Of a DNA stretch of 64,000 nt, positions 52,455 through 59,574 are shown one piece after another. Position 1 is the stretch's first letter. Each line of letters starts with the position of its first letter. This DNA comes from CAZLMW01 sp964560875 (GTDB lineage Bacteria; Myxococcota_A; UBA9042): positions 1-64,000 of the forward strand of contig CAZLMW010000025.1 of NCBI GenBank assembly GCA_964560875.1, read 5' to 3'. The position numbers and the translations under genes were made by a program. A model generated the notes under the pieces. That model was not told where the DNA came from and did no database searches. It saw nothing but the letters and a program-made list of their open reading frames with translations.

Positions 52455-53192
52455 TCAGAAGCCAATGCGGCGCATCACGAATCGCGGCAGCTGCCGGATC
52501 ACCAACATCACGAGGCCCCAAATCGGCGGCGCGTAGACGACCGGTGTGCCCTTGTCGATCGCCTTGAGCACGGTTTTGGCCACGCCCTCGGGTTCTCCCG
52601 CGAACGGGGGAGGCTTCAAGCCAGCGGTCATCGATGTCTTCACGAAGCCAGGCCGCACAGCGACCGTCACGAGTCCGTCGGCTCGGAATTTGTGGTCGAG
52701 GCCGTCGAGATAATGGGTGAGGCCGGCTTTGGTCGCGCCGTACAAGATGACGGGTTTGCGCGCTCGATCCCCAGCCACAGACGAGAACACGCACAGGGTC
52801 CCGCCGCCTCGTGCCAGCAGCCGCTTACGGATGTGCTCGCACAGGACGATCGTGTTGGTGAAGTTGGCATCGAGTACGTCGCGGGTGCGGTCGGTGTCGT
52901 CTTCCAGCGCTTGCTGGGTGCCGAACTGGGCTGCGGTGATGATGGCGCAATCAAATGTGCCAAGGGCCTCGTCGGCGGCATCGAGCGCGGGCAAGAAGGT
53001 CGCGGGATCGGCGAGATCGCAGGTGCCGATCGCTACCCTTGCGCCGTTGCCGCGCACCCGGAGGTCGGCGGCGCTCTTTTCGAGGTCAGCGGCGTTGCGT
53101 CCCAGGAGCACGAGATCGTCCCCGCGCTCGGCCATCAAGCGGGCCAACGAACGTCCCATGCCGCGCGTCGCGCCGAGGATCACTGCTTTCAT
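52455..53192 (-). CDS. dprE2: Short-chain dehydrogenase, DprE2-like
   Basis: 245 residues. SDR signatures: NAD(P) motif GATRGMGRS, strand with DLADPATF, the NF(T/V)NT helix (ANFTNTIVLCEHI), catalytic Ser in FSSVAGDRARKPVILYGATKAG (in parts FSSVAGDR and YGATKAG with Tyr-x3-Lys). Size, the VILGATRGMGR start and the GDRxRKxxxxYGxxKA stretch match DprE2, the reductase that completes epimerisation of decaprenyl-phospho-ribose to the arabinose form. The FAD oxidase homologue DprE1 is 57 bp downstream on the same strand, which strengthens the call. Whether a polyprenyl-phospho-pentose is really the substrate in this organism is inference. Confidence 0.82.
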   Translation of the reverse strand: MKAVILGATRGMGRSLARLMAERGDDLVLLGRNAADLEKSAADLRVRGNGARVAIGTCDLADPATFLPALDAADEALGTFDCAIITAAQFGTQQALEDDTDRTRDVLDANFTNTIVLCEHIRKRLLARGGGTLCVFSSVAGDRARKPVILYGATKAGLTHYLDGLDHKFRADGLVTVAVRPGFVKTSMTAGLKPPPFAGEPEGVAKTVLKAIDKGTPVVYAPPIWGLVMLVIRQLPRFVMRRIGF

Positions 53193-53249
53193 GGTGGGTC
53201 TCGATGAGCGTCATGTTCTGTCGCCCCGATGCGGGACGCAGACCGGTCT

Positions 53250-54617
53250 TCAGGTGGGGTCGCCCAGAAGACGCACACTCTGCGCGCTCCGTATGCGGCG
53301 GTCCGGGTCCCACTTGTCGCGCACCGCGGCGAACCTTGGCAAGCGGGGCTCCATGGCGGCGAGGTGTTCGGGCCGCGTGAAGCGGTCCTTGGCGAGATAA
53401 ATGCGGCCGCCGGTGGCGATGACGGCTTCGTTGAGCTTGTCGACCAGCGCCTGGGTGTCGTCGCGGCACGGGATGTCCAGCGCGATCGACGTGCCGGGCC
53501 GGGGAAACGACAGGATCCCGTCACCTTCGGGGCCGCAGTCCTTGAGCACGCAGAGAAAAGACGCGCCGCCCAGGCCGGTGAGCACCTCGAGGAACTGGCG
53601 AACAGCGCCGAGGCCAGCGTCGTCGGGGATGACACATTGGAACTGCGTGAAGCCGCGAGGGCCGTACAGCAGGTTCCAGTGCAGGACGCGATCGAGCGGA
53701 TACCAAAAGGCTTCCGGGTGCACGATCGCCTTGCGCATGCCGCGGCCGTGCTTGTGGTAGATGAGCCAGTTGAAGAGCCGCATCGTCAGGCCGTTGAGCA
53801 ACCACGACGGGGTCTCGAACGGCGCGCGCAGCTGCAAGGGTGGCTTGGGGAAGTGTTTGGGCGCGATTTCCCTGGCCGCCCACCGACCGCGAAAGAGGAT
53901 GCCGCGGCCCATGTTCTCGCCGCGTTGCAGGCAGTCGATCCAGCCCATCGTCATCGGCCAATTGGCGCTCGCATCCTTCAACCCGGCGATGAAGTCGTCG
54001 AAGTTGTCGAAACGCTCCGTCTCCTGTTCGACCCACGGGCTGGTCACGCGATGCATCCGAAAGCTGACCTCGAGGATATGGCCAGTGAGCCCCATGCCGC
54101 CGATCGTGGCGCGAAAGAGCTCGCCTTCCTCATCCCGCGAGCACCAGATCAGGCCGCCGTTGGGGACGCGGAGCAGCAGGCGTGTCACGTGGGCGCCGAA
54201 ACAGCCGTTGACGTGGTGATTCTTGCCGTGGACATCCGCCGCGACCATGCCGCCGACCGTCACGAACGCGGTGCCGGGCGACACGGGTACGAACCAGTTG
54301 CGCGGCAGGAAGATGCGGTTGAGCTCGCGCAGCGAAAGGCCGGCTTCGACGTGGATGTCGCCGGTTTGCTCATTGAACGCGAGGATCCGATCGGCAAGGC
54401 GTGTGCCGGCGACGTCCAGCGTGCCGACGGGCGGCAAAGACGAGTCGCCGTACGAGCGACCGAGACCGCGCGTGAGGATCATCCCATCGGTCAACGAGCC
54501 GAGGTCTTCGCCAACCAGCTCGCGTCCGGGCCCGAAAATGCGGCCCCAGCCGGCGAGCTGTGGAACGTCGGTGGATTTGGGCGCCGAGAGCGCGCTGTCG
54601 GTAGGAGATGCGCTCAC
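53250..54617 (-). CDS. dprE1: FAD-dependent oxidase, DprE1-like
   Basis: 455 residues (mycobacterial DprE1 has 461). The FAD domain shows GLGRSYGDSS, VSPGTAFVTVGGMVAADVHGKNHH (in parts SPGTAFVTVGGMVA and HGKNHH, residues 130-135), GNGLTG-like GGMGLTGHI. The C-terminal domain follows DprE1 closely: FWYPLDRVLHWNLLYGPRGF, QFQCVIPDDA, SFPRPGTSIALDIP and YLAKDRF with the active-site Lys. Known role: oxidation of decaprenyl-phospho-ribose to the 2-keto form. At the position of the benzothiazinone-target Cys387, this protein has Ala379. GTG 54617 is used because upstream codons lie in the neighbouring cysteine-rich gene and are not coding in this frame. It sits downstream of the DprE2-like gene. Confidence 0.85.
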   Translation of the reverse strand: MSASPTDSALSAPKSTDVPQLAGWGRIFGPGRELVGEDLGSLTDGMILTRGLGRSYGDSSLPPVGTLDVAGTRLADRILAFNEQTGDIHVEAGLSLRELNRIFLPRNWFVPVSPGTAFVTVGGMVAADVHGKNHHVNGCFGAHVTRLLLRVPNGGLIWCSRDEEGELFRATIGGMGLTGHILEVSFRMHRVTSPWVEQETERFDNFDDFIAGLKDASANWPMTMGWIDCLQRGENMGRGILFRGRWAAREIAPKHFPKPPLQLRAPFETPSWLLNGLTMRLFNWLIYHKHGRGMRKAIVHPEAFWYPLDRVLHWNLLYGPRGFTQFQCVIPDDAGLGAVRQFLEVLTGLGGASFLCVLKDCGPEGDGILSFPRPGTSIALDIPCRDDTQALVDKLNEAVIATGGRIYLAKDRFTRPEHLAAMEPRLPRFAAVRDKWDPDRRIRSAQSVRLLGDPT

Positions 54618-54645
54618 AGGTGCACCGGGAAAGGGCTGGGCCGGC

Positions 54646-56154
54646 TCAGCTGCAGACGCCGCCGATGTTCTTGCACTTCTTGTCCTTCGAGCACGCGTCG
54701 GACTTGGCGCAGTCGGCGTCGGTAAGGACGGTGCAGACCTGGTCTTTGAGCGAGCAGTGGCCATCTTTCTTGCATCCTTCGGACTGTTCGCAGTCAGACT
54801 TGCTGCCCACGATGCACTTTTCGTTGCCCAGCGTGCACCAGCCCTTTTTCTGGCAAAACGACGACCCTTTGCAGTCCGCGCTGGTCTTGGCGATGCAGGC
54901 GCCGTCTTTGGCTCCGCACTCGCCCCAGTCGAAACACGCGATGGAGCTCTTACAATCCGCGTCGCCGCCGACCGTGCAGCTGCCGGCTTTAAGCGTGCAC
55001 TTTCCGTTCTGCACACAGTTCTGGCTCTTCTTGCAGTCCGCGCCGATGACGGCAACGCATACGCCCTGCTTTTCGCCGCATTTTCCGTCGAACTTGCAGG
55101 TGTCGGATTGCTTGCAGTCGGCCGTGCTTCCGACGCGGCAAACGTTGCCCTTGAGGGTGCAGAAGCCCGCCGTCTTGCAGAGCTTGGACTTGGCGCAATC
55201 CGCGCCGCTGACGGCGACGCACTTGCCGCCGGTGAAGCCGCACAGACCCTCGTTCACGCACAGGTCGGACGGCTTGCAGTCCTTGGCGTCTCCCACCACG
55301 CACTTGCCGTCTTTGGCGGTGCACTTGCCCTGCGTCGTGCACGCGACCGCGCCCTTGCAGTCCACGCACTTGCCCTTCTCGGCGATGCATTTGCCGTCGT
55401 TCTTGCAGACGTTGGCGCCCTTGCAGTCGGCGTGGGAGAGCACGGCGCACTTGGTGCCTGAGACCGAACACGCGCCGTAGGACGTGCAGTCATTGCTCTG
55501 CTTGCAGTCGGCGTCGTTGCCCGCGATGCACTCACCGCCGGACAGGGTGCACTTGCCGCTCTCTTTGCAGCCCGATTCTTTCTTGCAGTCGAGCGTTTTG
55601 CTGTGCACGCATGAGCCGTTCTTCGCGAAGCACTTTCCGAACGTGTTGCAGTCGCTCTTGCAGTCCTGGTCGCATTCGATGGATTTCTTGCGGAAGCCGG
55701 CTTCGGTCTTGCAGTACTGGTCGCCGCTCGTCGTGCAAACGAGCCCCTCTTTGCAGTCGTTGCTGTACTCGCAGAGCTGGCATAGACCCTTGCCCGGGCC
55801 GGTCGCTTCGCCGTCCTCGCCGCTGGTCGCATCGCCACCGGTCGCGCCGCCATCAGCTTGGGCCGCAGCTCCGCACAACGTGATCTTCTTGCCGGCGCTG
55901 TCGGTCGACGCGACGCATTGTTTGCCGCCGGTGCACGTCTCGATCTTCGTCCAGGTGCCGCCGGTGCACTTCAACCTCGTGAAACCGACGCACGCTTCGG
56001 TGTCTTTGGCCTGGTCGCAGGCGTATCCCGGGTAGATTTTGGCCGGAATGTTCGCCGTCTCTTCCTCGCCGCCACATCCGACGAGCAAAACGAGCACCGC
56101 AGCGCCGAGCCACCCACCAGCCACCGCCGTACGGGATGTCGTGAAGTTGGCCAT
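54646..56154 (-). CDS. Lipoprotein of thirteen four-cysteine 27-residue repeats
   Basis: 502 residues. The signal peptide ends with VLVLLVGC27, a lipobox; GAGGAGG precedes the ATG. After a 135-residue N-terminal region with its own cysteines, residues 164-502 are thirteen tandem units of the form D-C-x5-C-x5-C-x6-C-x6, for example DCKQSDTCKFDGKCGEKQGVC. Repeats 2-12 are 27 residues long except a shortened fourth unit; charge is alternately Lys and Asp. Such a regular disulfide array suggests a rigid rod or a binding surface on the cell exterior. No family is recognised and there is no catalytic motif. The DsbA-like proteins elsewhere in the window could oxidise it. Confidence 0.85.
   Translation of the reverse strand: MANFTTSRTAVAGGWLGAAVLVLLVGCGGEEETANIPAKIYPGYACDQAKDTEACVGFTRLKCTGGTWTKIETCTGGKQCVASTDSAGKKITLCGAAAQADGGATGGDATSGEDGEATGPGKGLCQLCEYSNDCKEGLVCTTSGDQYCKTEAGFRKKSIECDQDCKSDCNTFGKCFAKNGSCVHSKTLDCKKESGCKESGKCTLSGGECIAGNDADCKQSNDCTSYGACSVSGTKCAVLSHADCKGANVCKNDGKCIAEKGKCVDCKGAVACTTQGKCTAKDGKCVVGDAKDCKPSDLCVNEGLCGFTGGKCVAVSGADCAKSKLCKTAGFCTLKGNVCRVGSTADCKQSDTCKFDGKCGEKQGVCVAVIGADCKKSQNCVQNGKCTLKAGSCTVGGDADCKSSIACFDWGECGAKDGACIAKTSADCKGSSFCQKKGWCTLGNEKCIVGSKSDCEQSEGCKKDGHCSLKDQVCTVLTDADCAKSDACSKDKKCKNIGGVCS
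54649..55665 (-). repeat. Array of thirteen 27-codon cysteine repeats
   Basis: Unit length is 81 bp in most copies (one of 66 bp). Four cysteines per unit keep the spacing C-x5-C-x5-C-x6-C. The copies are diverged at the DNA level, so the array is old and stable, unlike the 15-bp array at 8971. Confidence 0.85.
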
Positions 56155-56208
56155 GGCTCCTCCTCGGGCGACAGATGGTGCGTCGCGCGGACCGTTTCCT
56201 GCACCACC

Positions 56209-56739
56209 CTACGGAACGCCGACGACGTCGATAGTGGCTTTGTTGCGGCGCAGGGCTGTCCAGGTCGTGGTCTCGACCTCCAACTCGCTGGTCTCGGGCA
56301 GCAATCCAGCGCGCAGCAGCCACCGATCCGATGGCAGGCCGCCCTTGGTGAGTTCACCGACCCGGCGGTTCAACTCCGCGGTGATGAAAAGCCGCAATCT
56401 GGGCAGCCACTTGGAGACGTCGCGTTCGATCGGAAAGACGTCCACGAAGATGACGTTCGGCTCGTCTTCGCCGGCCCATGGCACGTCGTTGGCGCTGGGC
56501 ACGCGATGAGCCTGTGGGTGGAAGTGAACCTGCACGAGCTGGCGATATTCAGAGCCGGCGTCCGCCCCGCTGACCACGCTGTCATGCGGTCGCGCATTGA
56601 CGGGCGTGTCGGCGAAATGCACCGCGAGATGGACGCGTGCGCCGCCTTGCTCGCCGACCGCTGTTTCGAGGTCGCTGTACTTGAGCGGGTGATGAACGGT
56701 GCGAGGCGATCGGCCTCGGGTGACGTGTTTGATGATCAT
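56209..56739 (-). CDS. Conserved-looking hypothetical protein
   Basis: 176 residues, not recognised. It has a His-rich middle (VHFHPQAHRVP), a compact alpha/beta C-terminal half (NVIFVDVFPIERDVSKWLPRLRLF, in part, then ETSELEVETTTWTALRR), and no signal peptide or membrane helix, so a cytoplasmic protein is likely. It reads as coding in this frame, and a larger open frame on the opposite strand (55858-57153) does not. The start ATG 56739 is preceded by TACCAT six bases upstream, the leaderless pattern. It lies between the repeat lipoprotein (54 bp) and the membrane-synthase fusion. Confidence 0.6.
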   Translation of the reverse strand: MIIKHVTRGRSPRTVHHPLKYSDLETAVGEQGGARVHLAVHFADTPVNARPHDSVVSGADAGSEYRQLVQVHFHPQAHRVPSANDVPWAGEDEPNVIFVDVFPIERDVSKWLPRLRLFITAELNRRVGELTKGGLPSDRWLLRAGLLPETSELEVETTTWTALRRNKATIDVVGVP

Positions 56740-56745
56740 GGGCCG

Positions 56746-56751
56746 ATGGTA
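56746..56751 (-). promoter_or_regulatory. -10-like TACCAT six bases before ATG 56739 (leaderless geometry)
   Basis: Minus-strand TACCAT, CGGCCC, ATG. The 11-base string ATCGGCCCATG is identical to that at the udk start (34485). No ribosome site is present. Confidence 0.4.
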
Positions 56752-56790
56752 TCCGACCGCCCCGATCCCGCCAACTGGGGCGCCATGGGC

Positions 56791-59565
56791 TCACCGAGCG
56801 GCGATTTTGCGCGCGCACCGTCCGTTGGTATCGCCGAGAACCGCACATCTTTTGAGCAGCATCTTCGCGACGCTGGGGCGTCCGTCGGCGAATTGCAGCA
56901 ACGCTCGGGCGTACAGCGCGCGGGGATCGTCGGGTCGTTTGGCGGCGACGTGTTCGGCGACTTTCTGGGCTTGCTGGTAGTGGCGTTCGCGAACGAGGGT
57001 GAAGAGCAGATCGACGGCGAAGGGGTCTCCCGCGGTGGCGAGCAGGTGCGGCACGAGACTGCGGCGAAATCGAGGTGGCGCGCCGCGAAAACGGGTGTGC
57101 AGCTTGTAGATGGCACGCAATTGGGACGTTTTCACCGGGCGGATGGCGTGTAGGTGTTCGATCAGCAGGCCTGTCCCGGCGGGCGGCCACTGGCGGGCGT
57201 CGGAGCGGTTGATTGCGGTCGCCTGGTGGCCGGCAAAGAGCGCGCGCGGTGCCTTGAATTCGAGCACGGGATGGCGGTCGGTCAGCGGGGGCGAAGCCTT
57301 GGGGATGACTGCCGCGGCGGTTGTCGCGGGGATCGCTTCGAGGCTTAGCAAGGCGGCCAGGTCTGGGACATCAACACGGGCAAGATCGGCGGCGATCGGC
57401 GCGGAGAAGCGGCCGTCAACGCGGCGGAAAAGGCGCGCGGAATCCGCGATGCCGTCGACGTTCCTCGCGATCGACAGGACGTCGCCCTGGTGGAGCACGA
57501 AGATGCGCAGATCGTCGAATACGCTGTGGGCTGTTCCGATCACCGACAAGAGCAGCTCGTCGGTCATCTCGTAGGCGTGAAACCACTGCGCCAAGACGCC
57601 GCCGGGCGTGAGTCGGGACCTTGCGAGCTCAAAGAACTCCTCCGTGAAAAGCGCCGCGTTGCCGGCGACCCACGGGTTGGACGGCTCGCTGATGATGACG
57701 TCGTAGCGGTCGGTCCGTCGGCTCAGCCAGGCGCGGGCGTCATCGATGTGCAGGTGGATGTTGGGATCGTCGAGCGCCTCGCGATTGGCGCTGCCGAAGA
57801 AACGCGCGGCGTCGGCGACGGCACGGCTGATCTCCACGACGTCGACCCGGGCCCCGTGCAGGGCCGCTGAGCCTGCTGTCACGCCGCTGCCCAGGCCGAT
57901 GACGAGCACCCGCTTGCGGTTGCTGGCGAGGAGCAGCGGGACGTGGGCGCTCGCGACCTGGGTGAGCATATCGCCGTGGGTGCTGGCGTCGGGTTTGCCG
58001 TTCACTTTGAGGGTCAGGCCGCCGTCGCGCGCGGTGACGATGGCGGTTGCGTCGGGTCCATCGGCCGCGAATCGGAGCTCATCGCGTTTAAGGGATCGCT
58101 CAAACCGCTGCCACGACGGCACCGTGTCTTTGCGCCATCGAAACGCGGTCGCGGACAGGACGCGATGATCCCACGTCGGCGGCGCGATGAACGCGACAAG
58201 CAGCACGGCGGCTACGATCCCGATGACCGGCCTGGGGATGAGCTGGGCGGAGCCGCCTGTCGAACGCGCGTCGATCGCAGCTGCAATGGCCGCTACGCCA
58301 AGAAGCACGCCGGATGCTGTGAACGCCCCGTCCAGGCCAACGTGCGGGAGCAACACTGTGCCGCCGAGCGCGGCGCCAAGACTCGCGCCGACCGTGTTGA
58401 AAGCGAGCGTCTTTGCGGCCGCCGAGGCGTTTGGTTGTCCGTCGTCGACGAGTTTGGCGATCGCGAGCGGCAAAAAAGCGGCGGCGCCGGCAACCGGCAC
58501 AAACAGCGCCATGATGACGAGCCCGAGCTTGGCGGCTTCGAAGAGCATCCAGTCGCCAAAGCTGTCGCCGAGCGACGTCCTCATGTGGGCAAGGATCCAC
58601 GGGGCCCGCTCGCCGAAGTGGGCGATCACAAGCAGCGCGAGACCGGCGCCGGCCGACGCGACAACGGGATCCCACTGCGTGCTGGTGGACTCGATGCGGG
58701 AACGCGCGCGCTCCGAACCCACGACGATGGCCAGGATGAAGGCAGCCACGACCGCCGAAAACGAATACGTCGACGAACCCATGACCACGCCGAACAGGCG
58801 GAGCGAGGCGGTCTGAATGGTCATGGATGCGGCGCCGACAATGGCGACGGCGAGGAGCAGTCCAAAGCGCGGTCTGGCCGTTGACGTGTTCGTGTCACCC
58901 GGAGTTCGTTCCGGCGCGATCAGCTGCGACGGCCGTGGATCAGCCGAACCCGATCGAAGCCACGCGGCGACCGCCACGATCGCGTTGAGTGTCCAGGCGG
59001 CAGCTGCTGTCGCGTCGAGCCCCAACCAACCGAGCAGCACGTAGCCTGAGGCCAGGCAGCCCAGCACGGCACCGCAGCTGTTCGCGGCGTACAACCGGGC
59101 CACGGAAGCGCTGTCGTCGTCGCGACCAATCGCCCGAACGAGCGCGGGGAGGGTGCCGCCCATCAGGATCGTCGCGGGCAACAGCACGAGGCCGGCAAGC
59201 ACGCCTCGCGCGGCCATTGACGCGCTCGAATCGGCGGGCACGACAGCGTTCACAAGCTCGCCGACATGGGGGAGGACGAAGCGCGTCGCGACCGCCAAGA
59301 CAACAATGCCGGCCTCGAGCCATGCGTACATGCGCAGCGGACAATCGGAAGCGGCGGCGCGGCGGCCCAGACAGACGTAGCCGACGCCCTGTCCGGCCAT
59401 GAACGTGGTCAAGACGGCGGCGTGGGACAGCGACGTGTTGCCGAGATAGAGGATGAGTTCGCGCGCCCACGTGACCTCGTAGACGAGGCTGCAGGCGCCG
59501 GTGGCGACGAGAAAAGCAGCAAGCTCGCCGCGGCGCCGCGATCGTGGGACCGACGGACGGGTCAC
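56791..59565 (-). CDS. Membrane protein fused to a spermidine-synthase-like domain and TPR-like tail
   Basis: 924 residues. The first 470 residues hold about fourteen hydrophobic helices (AAFLVATGACSLVYEVTWAR, GACSLVYE being the family start). Residues of about 500-760 are a Rossmann methyltransferase fold like spermidine synthase: VLVIGLGSGVTAGSAALHGA (in part), VDVVEISRAV, HIDDARAWL and ISEPSNPWVAGNAALFTEEF. The Asp of the DxSDP motif in true spermidine synthases is replaced (SEPSNPW), so polyamine transfer from decarboxylated SAM is doubtful. The last 90 residues form two helical TPR-like units (LLFTLVRERHYQQAQKVAEH, LYARALLQFADGRPSVAKML). GTG 59565 is nine bases after the lytic transglycosylase gene, so they are cotranscribed. 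Confidence 0.85.
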   Translation of the reverse strand: MTRPSVPRSRRRGELAAFLVATGACSLVYEVTWARELILYLGNTSLSHAAVLTTFMAGQGVGYVCLGRRAAASDCPLRMYAWLEAGIVVLAVATRFVLPHVGELVNAVVPADSSASMAARGVLAGLVLLPATILMGGTLPALVRAIGRDDDSASVARLYAANSCGAVLGCLASGYVLLGWLGLDATAAAAWTLNAIVAVAAWLRSGSADPRPSQLIAPERTPGDTNTSTARPRFGLLLAVAIVGAASMTIQTASLRLFGVVMGSSTYSFSAVVAAFILAIVVGSERARSRIESTSTQWDPVVASAGAGLALLVIAHFGERAPWILAHMRTSLGDSFGDWMLFEAAKLGLVIMALFVPVAGAAAFLPLAIAKLVDDGQPNASAAAKTLAFNTVGASLGAALGGTVLLPHVGLDGAFTASGVLLGVAAIAAAIDARSTGGSAQLIPRPVIGIVAAVLLVAFIAPPTWDHRVLSATAFRWRKDTVPSWQRFERSLKRDELRFAADGPDATAIVTARDGGLTLKVNGKPDASTHGDMLTQVASAHVPLLLASNRKRVLVIGLGSGVTAGSAALHGARVDVVEISRAVADAARFFGSANREALDDPNIHLHIDDARAWLSRRTDRYDVIISEPSNPWVAGNAALFTEEFFELARSRLTPGGVLAQWFHAYEMTDELLLSVIGTAHSVFDDLRIFVLHQGDVLSIARNVDGIADSARLFRRVDGRFSAPIAADLARVDVPDLAALLSLEAIPATTAAAVIPKASPPLTDRHPVLEFKAPRALFAGHQATAINRSDARQWPPAGTGLLIEHLHAIRPVKTSQLRAIYKLHTRFRGAPPRFRRSLVPHLLATAGDPFAVDLLFTLVRERHYQQAQKVAEHVAAKRPDDPRALYARALLQFADGRPSVAKMLLKRCAVLGDTNGRCARKIAAR

Positions 59566-59574
59566 TGGCGGGTT

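Noticed and set aside
54223..55461. Plus-strand frame with repeated residues opposite the cysteine-repeat lipoprotein
   Set aside because: The repeats are the complement of the real repeat array; no ribosome site or signal peptide.
55858..57153. Plus-strand frame of 431 codons
   Set aside because: It crosses three minus-strand genes and has no recognisable domain.
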